64,000 nucleotides of DNA, taken from Sandaracinaceae bacterium (lineage in GTDB: Bacteria > Myxococcota_A > Polyangia > Polyangiales > Houyiibacteriaceae). The DNA lies in NCBI GenBank assembly GCA_020633055.1, contig JACKEJ010000004.1, positions 992,001-1,056,000 of the forward strand, read 5' to 3'. Position 1 is the first letter of the stretch, and every line of letters begins with the position of its first letter. Position numbers and translations under genes: made by a program. The notes beneath the pieces were generated by a model, which was given only the letters and a program-made list of their open reading frames with translations, was not told the DNA's origin and ran no database searches. Below, in pieces: positions 27,499 to 34,909 of this stretch.

Positions 27499-28803
27499 TC
27501 ACCGCAGCTCGAGACGCAGGGTGGATGCAATGGCCTCGCGCCACGCTGGTGCGACGCGCGCGTCGGCCGCGAACTCACGCCACCGCGCGACAGTCGCAGA
27601 CACCTCCTGGACGACCTTCCGGGCTCGACGCACAGGGATCGAGGCGCTCTTCGCGCACGCGAGGATGTCGTCCACCGTGAAGTCGTCGCGCTTGCCGTTG
27701 ACCGACATCTGGTGCCGCGCCGTCCAGTCGCCCGCGGGGTTGTACGACCACGTGACGTCGAACGCCGGCGAGAGCCGCCAGCTCCCGCGCTTGTCCATGA
27801 GGAAGGCGATGTTCTTCACGTGATCGTCTTGATTGCGCGCGACGAGGTTGAAGACCATCCGCCGGAGCTGCTGCTCGAGTTCCGGCATCGGCAGCGCGAG
27901 CTGGCGCATGACCAGCAGCGCCTGTTCGTAGCTGTGTGCGTGCGGGTCGTTGAAGTCGAGGTGCGCCATCGCGGCCAGCGACTGCATGTGGAGCTTCGAC
28001 CCGTCGTCACGGCGATCGAAGCGGCGCGTCATGAAGTGGCGGCGCCCACCCTCCTCGAGCAGCCGACACTCGCTCATGTGCACACCCGCGGCGCGGGCCA
28101 TGCTGGCGTAGGCATACTCGACCGCGCCGTAGCCGGATGGGTCGGCCAGCTCCTTGTCGCGGTTGTTCGCGACGCCGTCGAACTTCAGCAACCAGTGCGT
28201 GAAGCCCGGGTCGACGCCCACCTGACCAGAGCGCACCTCCCCGGTGGTCTCGTTCCACGCGATGACAGCCTTGGCGCGGGCGCCTCCCGCCGAAGTCCCC
28301 ACGCGCAGCAGGTCCCGCAGCGAGTCGGCCTTGTCGGGGTCCGCGAACGAGGTACGCAGTTCGTCGCGCTGGCTGAGCACCTCCGAGGCGAGCGCGACGA
28401 GGGCGTCGATCTGCACCGCGCTCGGCGACCCTTGGCGCGGCCCCAGTGCAGGCGCGAACTCGAGGGCGCCCATCCCGCGAACGCCCGTGTAGCAGAGCCT
28501 CTCGACGGCGTTGAAGCTCTCTGGATGGCGCCCTTGCGTCGCGAGCCACGCATCGATCAGCGTGTTCCCGTACTTGTCGGGCAGCGCCTCGGCGAGCAGC
28601 CCTGGGAGCCCGTGGAAGCTGCGCGCGTCGAGCTCGGGAAAGCGGAACGGCCCCGGGCGCAGCGGCATCATGAGCGGGGCCACCTGAATGCCGGAGCGCG
28701 CAAAGTCGGGGTCGTAGGCGAAGGTGGTCACGCGCTCCCCGTCCTCCAGCGCGACCGCGCCGATGCGGCTCCCCCAGAGGCGCACCTCGGCGAGCGAGGT
28801 CAC
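27499..28803 (-). CDS. hipA: HipA-type serine/threonine kinase toxin
   Basis: 434 residues, GTG start. HipA N-terminal domain (FHGLPGLLAEALPDKYGN), the Gly-rich loop VGTSAGGARAKAVIAW (about 165-180), the catalytic NQDDHVKN segment and the downstream SPAFDVTWS. HipA kinases phosphorylate glutamyl-tRNA synthetase in Escherichia coli and induce growth arrest. The start overlaps the hipB stop as GTGA, the usual antitoxin-first order. All key motifs look intact, so the module should be functional. Convergent with the TetR gene. Confidence 0.93.
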   Translation of the reverse strand: MTSLAEVRLWGSRIGAVALEDGERVTTFAYDPDFARSGIQVAPLMMPLRPGPFRFPELDARSFHGLPGLLAEALPDKYGNTLIDAWLATQGRHPESFNAVERLCYTGVRGMGALEFAPALGPRQGSPSAVQIDALVALASEVLSQRDELRTSFADPDKADSLRDLLRVGTSAGGARAKAVIAWNETTGEVRSGQVGVDPGFTHWLLKFDGVANNRDKELADPSGYGAVEYAYASMARAAGVHMSECRLLEEGGRRHFMTRRFDRRDDGSKLHMQSLAAMAHLDFNDPHAHSYEQALLVMRQLALPMPELEQQLRRMVFNLVARNQDDHVKNIAFLMDKRGSWRLSPAFDVTWSYNPAGDWTARHQMSVNGKRDDFTVDDILACAKSASIPVRRARKVVQEVSATVARWREFAADARVAPAWREAIASTLRLELR

Positions 28804-29153
28804 TTGTCGTCACCCCACACCCAAGCGGCCGGCGTTGGCGCGGGTGCCTCGGCGCGCGCGCGCACGCGCTGCCGGCGCTTGCCACGACGCTGGAGCAGGT
28901 CGATGGGGTCGCTGGTCGCGGGCGGCACCAGGGCATCCATCGCGCTCAACGTGTCGAGCGCGCGGAGACAGCGGATGAGGTTCACGAGCTGGGTGGACCC
29001 CCCGCCTTCGAGGCGCTCGACGGTGCGCTTGGAGATCCCCGCGGCGACGGAGAGCTGCTCCTGGGTCAGGCTGCGCGCGACGCGGAGCGCAGCCAGGCGC
29101 TCGCCGAGCTCGGCCGTGACGGATTCATCGCTGAGATGGTTGTCGATGCGCAT
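28800..29153 (-). CDS. hipB: HipB-type antitoxin (XRE helix-turn-helix)
   Basis: 117 residues. XRE domain LGERLAALRVARSLTQEQLSVAAGISKRTVERLEGG (about residues 17-52), then a linker and a basic C-terminal tail (RRGKRRQRVRARA). It neutralises HipA and represses the operon. The ATG at 29153 was chosen; an ATG at 29165 adds four residues. The promoter region upstream is unusually AT-rich for this genome and contains several inverted repeats. Confidence 0.88.
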   Translation of the reverse strand: MRIDNHLSDESVTAELGERLAALRVARSLTQEQLSVAAGISKRTVERLEGGGSTQLVNLIRCLRALDTLSAMDALVPPATSDPIDLLQRRGKRRQRVRARAEAPAPTPAAWVWGDDK

Positions 29154-29277
29154 AACTCGCAACATAGCGCGATTTACGGCTCAACGTGAATATTACTCGT
29201 CATTTGGAACGACTTACGCGCACGACACTTGCCAGTACATATCGACATGAAAGGCGATTTATATCCGAGAATTGCGA

Positions 29278-29301
29278 TTAGTCGTCTTTTATGTCGACTA
29301 A
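29278..29301. promoter_or_regulatory. Inverted repeat TTAGTCG-N10-CGACTAA upstream of hipB
   Basis: Perfect 7-bp arms at 29278-29284 and 29295-29301 with an AT-rich 10-bp centre, 125 bp upstream of the hipB start. It lies in the AT-rich intergenic stretch and could be a HipB operator. It does not match the Escherichia coli TATCC-N8-GGATA site. Confidence 0.35.
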
Positions 29302-29345
29302 CGATCCGGCGAAGAGCGAAGCGATACCAAGCGTGCGTACGTGAA

Positions 29346-29364
29346 AACCGACACTCGGTCGGTT
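29346..29364. promoter_or_regulatory. 19-bp palindrome, copy 1 (candidate operator)
   Basis: AACCGACACTCGGTCGGTT: perfect arms AACCGAC and GTCGGTT around a 5-bp centre. A second, closely related copy lies 133 bp downstream at 29479. A further inverted repeat, GTTGAC-N5-GTCAAC (29362-29378), overlaps its end. Architecture suits a TetR-type dimer. Confidence 0.5.
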
Positions 29365-29478
29365 GACGACCTGTCAACATCGTGGGTCACGTCGACATCC
29401 GCGAAGTGCCACATGCATGGCCCATCGTCGCAAACCTCGATCTCCCGGCGCGACTCGGGCATCTTGTGCGGAGCCAAA

Positions 29479-29497
29479 AACCGAACCCGGGTCGGTT
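29479..29497. promoter_or_regulatory. 19-bp palindrome, copy 2 (candidate operator)
   Basis: AACCGAACCCGGGTCGGTT, identical to copy 1 at 15 of 19 positions by hand count, with both outer arms conserved. It ends 41 bp before the methyltransferase ATG, a position where a bound repressor would block transcription. Confidence 0.5.
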
Positions 29498-29538
29498 CAC
29501 CCCGATGACCGACCCCGACGCGCACCTGGAGCCCCGTC

Positions 29539-30645
29539 ATGTCCTCGACCTCCGCCAGCCAGCCCCGCGACTTCTACCGTGACGCCGACGCCGACCAGCG
29601 CGTCACGTCCACCCTGCGCTCGTACCTGCGCTTCTACCGCGACGGCCAAGACGCGCGGGAGGCCGAGGCCGCGCACCAGCAGCGGCACACCGACTACGCC
29701 GAGATGGTCAACCAGTACTACGACCTGGCCACCGACTTCTACGAGCGAGGCTGGGGCAAGTCCTTCCACTTCGCGCCGCGGTTCGCGGGCGAGTCGTTCG
29801 CGGCCTCGCTGGCCCGCCACGAGCACTACCTGGCGCTGCGCCTGGGGCTCCGTGCAGGGCAGACCGCGCTCGACGTGGGCTGCGGCGTAGGCGGACCCAT
29901 GCGCGCCATCGCGCGCTTCTCGGGCGCGCGCGTCGACGGGATCAACAACAACGACTACCAGCTCGAGAAGCTGGCCCGCTACAACCAGGAGGCGGGGCTC
30001 GCCGCGCAGTGCCGCGGCATCAAGGGCGACTTCATGGCGCTGCCTATGGCGGACGCCAGCTACGACGCGGTGTACGCGGTGGAGGCCACCTGCCACGCCC
30101 CCGATCGCGCGGGCGTGTTCCGCGAGATCGCGCGCGTGCTGAAGCCCGGCGGGCGCTTCGCCGTGTACGAGTGGTGCCTGACCGACCGCTACGACGCGAG
30201 CAACGAGACGCACCGCCGCATCAAGCGCGACATCGAGTCGGGCGACAGCCTGCCCGACATGTGCAGCACCCACGCCATCTTGGACGCGGTGCGCGCGGCC
30301 GGGCTCGAGGTGGAGGACAGCGCCGACGTGGCCGAGCGCAGCGACCCGAGCACGCCGTGGTACCTGCCGCTCGAGGGTGAGGGCCGCGACTTCACCAGCA
30401 TCCGCCGCAGCGCGCCCGGGCGCTTCGTGAACAACCACCTGATCGGCGTGCTCGAGAAGCTCAAGGTCATCCCGGCGGGCTCCAAGGCGGTCAGCGACAT
30501 GCTCAACGTGGGGGCCGACGCGCTCATCGAGGGGGGCCACACGGGCATCTTCACGCCGTGCTTCTTCGTGCTGGCCAAGAAGCCGGGCAACGCGTCCACC
30601 GCGAACGCGACGAACGGCGGCACGCGCGACGAGGGCGCCCAGTGA
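29539..30645 (+). CDS. Sterol C-24 methyltransferase-like (ERG6/SMT family) SAM methyltransferase
   Basis: 368 residues. The order of motifs is that of eukaryotic sterol methyltransferases: the sterol-binding YERGWGKSFHF (68-78), ESFAASLARHEHYLALRLG, the SAM motif LDVGCGVGGP (111-120), GINNNDYQ (134-141), EATCHAP (182-188), and LKPGGRFAVYEW (201-212). These transfer a methyl group from SAM to C-24 of the sterol side chain. The resemblance to yeast Erg6 extends through WYLPLEGE and the C-terminal FTPCFFVLAKKP. Its stop overlaps the start of a Rieske oxygenase (GTGA). Squalene epoxidase and cyclase genes are not in the window. Other plant-type tocopherol or gamma-class methyltransferases lack the GWGxSFHF region, so SMT is favoured. 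Confidence 0.85.
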   Translation: MSSTSASQPRDFYRDADADQRVTSTLRSYLRFYRDGQDAREAEAAHQQRHTDYAEMVNQYYDLATDFYERGWGKSFHFAPRFAGESFAASLARHEHYLALRLGLRAGQTALDVGCGVGGPMRAIARFSGARVDGINNNDYQLEKLARYNQEAGLAAQCRGIKGDFMALPMADASYDAVYAVEATCHAPDRAGVFREIARVLKPGGRFAVYEWCLTDRYDASNETHRRIKRDIESGDSLPDMCSTHAILDAVRAAGLEVEDSADVAERSDPSTPWYLPLEGEGRDFTSIRRSAPGRFVNNHLIGVLEKLKVIPAGSKAVSDMLNVGADALIEGGHTGIFTPCFFVLAKKPGNASTANATNGGTRDEGAQ

Positions 30646-31742
30646 TCGTCGACGCGCTGCTCAACGTCCTCGAGAAGCGCCGCGGCCGGCAGGCCAAGCA
30701 AGCACGCGCCTCACGCCTGGCGCCCACGCCCGAGGAGCGTGAGGCCCTCGACGCCGCGCGCATCGCGTCCTACCCGGGCGCCTACCCCACGGGCTGGGTG
30801 CCGCTGGTGCCCATCGACGAGCTGGGCGACAAGCCCCTGTCCGTGAACACGCAGGGGCGCTCGCTGGTGGTGTTCCGCACGGCGAGCGGGGCCATCCACG
30901 TGATGGACGCGTTCTGCCCGCACCTCGGTGCGCACCTGGCGCTGGGCCACGTGTGTGGCGAGAACCTCACCTGCCGCTTCCACGGCTGGCAGTTCTCTGG
31001 CGCGGGCGAGGTGGTGAGCGTGCCCTACGGCAAGCGCAGCCCCGCGCGCGTCGGGGTGCACCCGTCGGAGGTCTACTACGGCATGCTGTGCGCCTTCGTG
31101 GGGCCCACCGGGCTGGTGGACGAGGCGCCCTACACGCTTGGCCGGGTACCCGAGATCGACGACGGCCGCTTCACCTACCGCGGCAGCCACGACGCGCACG
31201 ACGTGCGCATGAACCTGCTCGAGTTCGCGGAGAACAGCGCGGACGTGCAGCACTTCGCGCACCTGCACGACCAGTTCCGCATCCCCTGGACGCAGGTGCC
31301 CGTGCCCGGCGTGGGGCTCGCGCACCGCGCCACGTGGCGCAAGGACGAGGCCGAGCCGCACGTGTGCTGGTTCGAGAACGAGGCCATCGTCACCTGGCGC
31401 GGCAAGCGCATCGAGGGGCGCGGCGGCAAGGCGCGCGTGCGCTTCGACGGACCCGGGACGGTCATCCGCTTCGAGCTCGACCTGGGCGAGCGCGGCACCA
31501 TCGTGCTGTTCCAGTTCCACACGCCCAAGAACGCCCTGCGGCAGCACGTGCGCTTCCGCTGGTTCGCGGAGCGGCACGTGCCCGACGGGCTCGCGCGCTT
31601 CGTGGTGGGCCACTGGATCTCGCAGTGGGAGCAGGACCTCGAGATCTGGGAGACGAAGGCCTACCGCCCGCAGCCGAGCCTCGTCGCCGAAGACGGTCCG
31701 GTGGTGGCGATGCGCCGCTGGGTACAGCAGTTCTACGCGTGA
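30642..31742 (+). CDS. Rieske-type non-haem iron oxygenase, probable sterol-modifying
   Basis: 366 residues, GTG start overlapping the methyltransferase stop. Rieske [2Fe-2S] ligands C92, H94, C111 and H114 (FCPHLGAHLALG and CRFHGWQF). Mononuclear iron site D201-x2-H204-x4-H209 in ENSADVQHFAHLHD. This combination is shared with the DAF-36/Neverland cholesterol desaturases, KshA and the bacterial sterol C-4 demethylase oxygenase SdmA. Coupling to an SMT gene points to a sterol substrate, but which carbon is oxidised cannot be told. No ferredoxin reductase is adjacent, so electrons must come from elsewhere. The C-terminal part is soluble with no membrane segment. Confidence 0.85.
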   Translation: MIVDALLNVLEKRRGRQAKQARASRLAPTPEEREALDAARIASYPGAYPTGWVPLVPIDELGDKPLSVNTQGRSLVVFRTASGAIHVMDAFCPHLGAHLALGHVCGENLTCRFHGWQFSGAGEVVSVPYGKRSPARVGVHPSEVYYGMLCAFVGPTGLVDEAPYTLGRVPEIDDGRFTYRGSHDAHDVRMNLLEFAENSADVQHFAHLHDQFRIPWTQVPVPGVGLAHRATWRKDEAEPHVCWFENEAIVTWRGKRIEGRGGKARVRFDGPGTVIRFELDLGERGTIVLFQFHTPKNALRQHVRFRWFAERHVPDGLARFVVGHWISQWEQDLEIWETKAYRPQPSLVAEDGPVVAMRRWVQQFYA

Positions 31743-31773
31743 GGGCGCGACGCCTGAGGGCGCGCCGCATGAA

Positions 31774-32928
31774 TCAGATGAAGAAGTCCGCGTTCTTGTG
31801 GCCGAACTGGATGCCCCCCAGGTTGGCTGCGGGCTTCTCCACCTGGTTGGCATGATGCGCGCGGATGGCGTGGGCATCCTGGAAGAAGCGGTTGATGGGG
31901 TCTCGCTCGAAGATCGCCGCCCGCCCATGGGCCTCGGCCAACTTGTCCACCACGCCTAGCGCCGCGGTGACGGCGGCCGCGGCGTCGTGGCGGAAGTGCG
32001 CGCGGCGCGCGACCGGGATGGGTGTCCCCGCGGTGAGGTGCGCGCTCATCTCCGCGAAGTTGCGCTGCAGCACCCAGACCTCTCGGTCCAGCGTGGCCGC
32101 GCAATCTTCGACCAACCGCGCCGCCGTGGGGTCGTCACCGTGCTGCTGCGCGAAGTGCTCGAGCGCACCGAAGGCGGCGCCGAGCGCGGGCGTGGACACG
32201 CAGCGGGTGTGGATCTGGCCGAAGGGGAACCGGTAGGGGGCGTCGGGGTTCACCTCGTTGCCCGGGCTGTCGCCACGGAACCCGTCCGAGAACTTGTGCG
32301 TGCGCCTGTTCGGCACGAACGCGTCCTCCACCACGATGTCCTTGCTGCCCGAGCCGCGCAGCCCCGTCACGTACCACGTGTCGACGATGCGGAAGTCGCT
32401 GCGCGGCAGCAGGAAGGTGCGCATGTCCGGAGGCGCCCCCTCGGCCACGGGGGCGAAGCTGCCCAACATGATCCACTCGCTGTGGTCACAGCCGCTCGAG
32501 AACGACCAGCGCCCGCTGATGCGGAAGCCCCCGTCCACCGCGCGCACCTTCCCGACGGGCATGTACGAAGACGCAATCCACGGGTGGCGTCCCTGACCCC
32601 AGACTTCGTCCTGGGTCTCCACCGGAAACAGGGCGAGCTGCCACGTGTGCACGCTGAGCACGCCGAACACCCAAGCGCTGGAGGGGCATGCTCGGCCGAG
32701 CTCCAACTGCATGTCGAAGATGACGCGCGGGTTGAGCCCATAGCCCCCGTAGCGCTTGGGGACCACCGCCAGGTGTAGGCCGCTGGCCTCGAAGTCGCGC
32801 ATCGTCTCGTCGGGCACACGGCGCAGCGCGATGGCCTGCTCCGCGCGCTCGGCGATCCAAGGGCGCAGGGCGCAGGCGCGCTGTACGAGGGTCAACTCCG
32901 TGACGAGCTCGTCGGTCGGGCGGGTCAT
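31774..32928 (-). CDS. HsaA-like flavin-dependent monooxygenase (acyl-CoA dehydrogenase fold)
   Basis: 384 residues. Acyl-CoA-dehydrogenase fold with the class D monooxygenase features GRWSFSSGCDHSEWIMLG, DTWYVTGLRGSGSKDIVVEDAFVP, and a C-terminal helix DPINRFFQDAHAIRAHH. The closest group I recognise is HsaA, which hydroxylates a seco-steroid phenol (3-HSA) using FMNH2, and 4-hydroxyphenylacetate 3-hydroxylase C2. It lacks the catalytic base of acyl-CoA dehydrogenases. The ATG overlaps the stop of the upstream DCC gene. It converges with the Rieske gene, so the neighbourhood hints at steroid-type substrates, but no HsaB reductase or extradiol dioxygenase is present. Confidence 0.8.
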   Translation of the reverse strand: MTRPTDELVTELTLVQRACALRPWIAERAEQAIALRRVPDETMRDFEASGLHLAVVPKRYGGYGLNPRVIFDMQLELGRACPSSAWVFGVLSVHTWQLALFPVETQDEVWGQGRHPWIASSYMPVGKVRAVDGGFRISGRWSFSSGCDHSEWIMLGSFAPVAEGAPPDMRTFLLPRSDFRIVDTWYVTGLRGSGSKDIVVEDAFVPNRRTHKFSDGFRGDSPGNEVNPDAPYRFPFGQIHTRCVSTPALGAAFGALEHFAQQHGDDPTAARLVEDCAATLDREVWVLQRNFAEMSAHLTAGTPIPVARRAHFRHDAAAAVTAALGVVDKLAEAHGRAAIFERDPINRFFQDAHAIRAHHANQVEKPAANLGGIQFGHKNADFFI

Positions 32929-33359
32929 GATGCAGCCTCCTCGAGCGCGCAGGTTCCGTCCTGGCAGCGCCCCGTGAGGCGCAGGCGGTTGGCCGCGAAC
33001 CAGCGGTACGCGGCGTCGAGCAGCTGCGCGACGCCAGGTAGGCGCGTCAGCGCCACGACGGCCCCGAAGCCCACCGATGCGTAGAGCTGGCGGAAGACCT
33101 CGACCCCTTCGAACCACTCGGCACCGCGGCGCGCGTGGATGCGGCCCATGAGCGTCGCGTGGTCGAGACCCTCGGGCGGCGTGAACCCTGGCGCGGCGAT
33201 GTCCGTGAACAGGATGGCCGCGTGGCGATCGAGGCGTCGCAGCAGGTTCACCTCGCGCAGGCACAGCGGGCAGTCCCCGTCGAAGAACAACTGCAGCCTC
33301 TCGTCGCGTTGGCCATGTGGCCCGGCGACCCGTTGACTAACTTGTGACGAGCTTTTCAT
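32925..33359 (-). CDS. DCC-family thiol-disulfide protein (DUF393)
   Basis: 144 residues. FFDGDCPLC (C30, C33) is the DxxCxxC signature of the DCC/YuxK family, followed by a thioredoxin-like pattern (DITAPGF-type strand, a helix with VFRQLYASVG and a C-terminal GRCQDGTC). Family members are thought to be small redox proteins; activity is unproven. ATG at 33359; a GTG at 33365 is possible. It is the first gene of a two-gene unit with the flavin monooxygenase and may serve it. The divergent MerR-B12 regulator is 60 bp away and its candidate sites lie at this start. Confidence 0.82.
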   Translation of the reverse strand: MKSSSQVSQRVAGPHGQRDERLQLFFDGDCPLCLREVNLLRRLDRHAAILFTDIAAPGFTPPEGLDHATLMGRIHARRGAEWFEGVEVFRQLYASVGFGAVVALTRLPGVAQLLDAAYRWFAANRLRLTGRCQDGTCALEEAAS

Positions 33360-33375
33360 AGACACAACCTAGACA
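33333..33375 (+). promoter_or_regulatory. Direct repeats spaced by 11 bp in a divergent promoter (candidate CarH/CarA-type site)
   Basis: TAGACA occurs at 33359-33364 and again at 33370-33375, exactly 11 bp apart. TGAC also occurs twice 11 bp apart (33334 and 33345). CarH of Thermus is known to bind 11-bp direct repeats with a TnTACA-like core through successive winged-helix domains. The repeats lie between the DCC gene start and the regulator gene, at the -10/start region of the minus-strand gene. TTGACT at 33333 could also be a -35. Confidence 0.4.
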
Positions 33376-33419
33376 ATCAGAAGCCGGCGCGCAAGACTGG
33401 GGACGAAAGTCGTGTGAAC

Positions 33420-34319
33420 ATGCTGTCCATGGAAAACGCCTACCGCGTGGGGATGGTCTCGAAGCTGACCGGCCTCAGCGCGCACACCCTGCGGACCTGG
33501 GAGCGCCGCTACGGCGCGGTGGTGCCGCAGCGCACGGACGCGGGCGGGCGCCTGTACTCCGACGGCGACGTGCAGCGACTGCGCATGTTGCGGGACCTCG
33601 TCAGCGAGGGGCACGCCATCGGGACGGTCGCGGCGCTCAGCGACAGCGATCTCGCGCGGGTCACCGCAGCGGAACACCAGACCGCAGACCCAACGCCACG
33701 CCCGACCGAGCCCTCCGCCACGGATGCGTTCCTCGAGGCGGTGAGCCAGCTGGACGTGGGCGGCGCCGAGGCCGCCCTGTCGCGGGCCGCGGTCATCGCG
33801 CCGCCGGAGCGCTTTCTGAGCGACGTGGTCGCACCGGCGCTGCGCGAGGTGGGCAACCGCTGGGAGCGGGGCGAATTCCGGATCGCGCACGAGCGTGTCG
33901 CCACGGGGGCGGCACGGGGCCTGCTGTTCAGCCTCACCCGCCTGTACCCGCCACGAGAGCGGGCGAGCGTGGCGGTGGTGGCCGCCCCACGCGGCGAGCG
34001 CCACGAGCTGGGCGCGCTCATGGTCGCCATGCTCGCGGCCATGCGCGGCTTCCGCGTGCTCTACCTGGGCGCAGACGTGCCAGAGAACGAGATCGCCTAC
34101 GTGGCGCGCGAACGCAGCGCGCAGCTGGTGCTGCTGTCCGTGGTGAACCTCGCCAAGGTGGACGTGCGTCAGGTCGCGCGCCAGTGCGAGAAGAGTGTCC
34201 CCCGCAGTGCCCGCATCATCCTCGGCGGTGCGGCCGCCGTGCCCGTGAGCGGCACCCGAGTCGAGGTGCTGTCCGACCTCGCCGCGCTCGACGTGGTGCT
34301 GCGTTCCCACGCCGCGTGA
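33420..34319 (+). CDS. MerR-family regulator with B12-binding domain (CarA/CarH/LitR type)
   Basis: 299 residues. MerR winged helix YRVGMVSKLTGLSAHTLRTWERRYGAVVP (about 8-37). A four-helix bundle and a Rossmann-like cobalamin domain follow. The cobalamin lower-ligand motif E/DxHxxG is present as ERHELG (H195). In CarH the helical bundle carries W-x9-E-H; here W148 and E158 are kept but the next residue is Arg (W-x9-E-R), a change near the upper cobalamin face. Expected role: AdoCbl-dependent repression relieved by light, or B12-dependent light-independent control as for CarA. Starts at 33414 (GTG) or 33429 are possible. It is adjacent to an FMN-barrel gene and divergent from the DCC pair. Confidence 0.85.
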   Translation: MLSMENAYRVGMVSKLTGLSAHTLRTWERRYGAVVPQRTDAGGRLYSDGDVQRLRMLRDLVSEGHAIGTVAALSDSDLARVTAAEHQTADPTPRPTEPSATDAFLEAVSQLDVGGAEAALSRAAVIAPPERFLSDVVAPALREVGNRWERGEFRIAHERVATGAARGLLFSLTRLYPPRERASVAVVAAPRGERHELGALMVAMLAAMRGFRVLYLGADVPENEIAYVARERSAQLVLLSVVNLAKVDVRQVARQCEKSVPRSARIILGGAAAVPVSGTRVEVLSDLAALDVVLRSHAA

Positions 34320-34353
34320 GACCCGCTGCCACCGCCCACCCAGGAGGACCGAC

Positions 34354-34842
34354 ATGACCCCCTTCGCCACTACCCCGCAAGGCCCCTACAGCCCCCCGCA
34401 GCTCGCCGCGTTCCTGGACGCCACCGTGGTGCCGATGCGCCTCGCCGTGCAGACGTCGGGGGCGTTCCCCGTGCTGCTCTCGCTGTGGTTCGCACGCGAA
34501 GAAGGGCAGCTGCTGGCGGCCGTGCACCGCGATGCCAAGATCGTGCGACGCCTGCAGGACAACCCGCGCTGCGCCTTCGAGGTGGCGCTCAACACGCCGC
34601 CCTACCGCGGCGTGCGCGGCCAGGCCGAGGTGCACGTGGACCCCGCGCGCGGCGCCGAGGTGCTCGAGCGCCTGCTCCTACGCTACCTCGGCAGCACGGA
34701 CTCCAAGCTCGCCAGCTGGTTGCTGTCGCGCCGCCACGAGGAGCTCGCGCTCGTGCTCGACCCCGTGCACCTCGAGAGCTGGGACTACAGCGCGCGCATG
34801 CAAGACGCCGTGCGGACGTCCGCGCCCCTCGTGCAGCACTGA
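34354..34842 (+). CDS. PNPOx-like FMN-binding split-barrel protein
   Basis: 162 residues. Split-barrel pattern: VVPMRLAVQTSGAFPVLLSLWFAREEGQLLAAVHRDAKIVRRLQDNPRCAFEVALN, with the conserved stretch YRGVRGQAEVHVDP after it. This fits the pyridoxamine-5'-phosphate oxidase superfamily, which includes F420- and FMN-dependent reductases and haem-binding members. The exact cofactor is not clear. AGGAGGA before ATG 34354 is a strong ribosome site. It follows the MerR-B12 gene by 34 bp, probably as an operon, so it may be light- or B12-regulated. Confidence 0.78.
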   Translation: MTPFATTPQGPYSPPQLAAFLDATVVPMRLAVQTSGAFPVLLSLWFAREEGQLLAAVHRDAKIVRRLQDNPRCAFEVALNTPPYRGVRGQAEVHVDPARGAEVLERLLLRYLGSTDSKLASWLLSRRHEELALVLDPVHLESWDYSARMQDAVRTSAPLVQH

Positions 34843-34909
34843 CGAGCGGCCGGTGGGTGTCCCTGGCGAGCGCTGTTGCACGGCGAGGCGCATGACCTAG
34901 GGTACGGGC

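Larger units (their letters stand above)
29166..29538. other. AT-rich divergent intergenic region between hipB and the methyltransferase gene
   Basis: 373 bp without a convincing gene. The half next to hipB (29170-29340) is much lower in GC than the flanks and has TATAAA- and TATGT-like patches. It holds the inverted repeats at 29278-29301 and 29362-29378 (GTTGAC-N5-GTCAAC) and two related 19-bp palindromes at 29346 and 29479. It most likely carries both divergent promoters. Confidence 0.6.

Noticed and set aside
29141..29165. Palindrome over the hipB start codon
   Set aside because: Only GCGC ends pair. The inner bases do not match, so no operator is claimed there.
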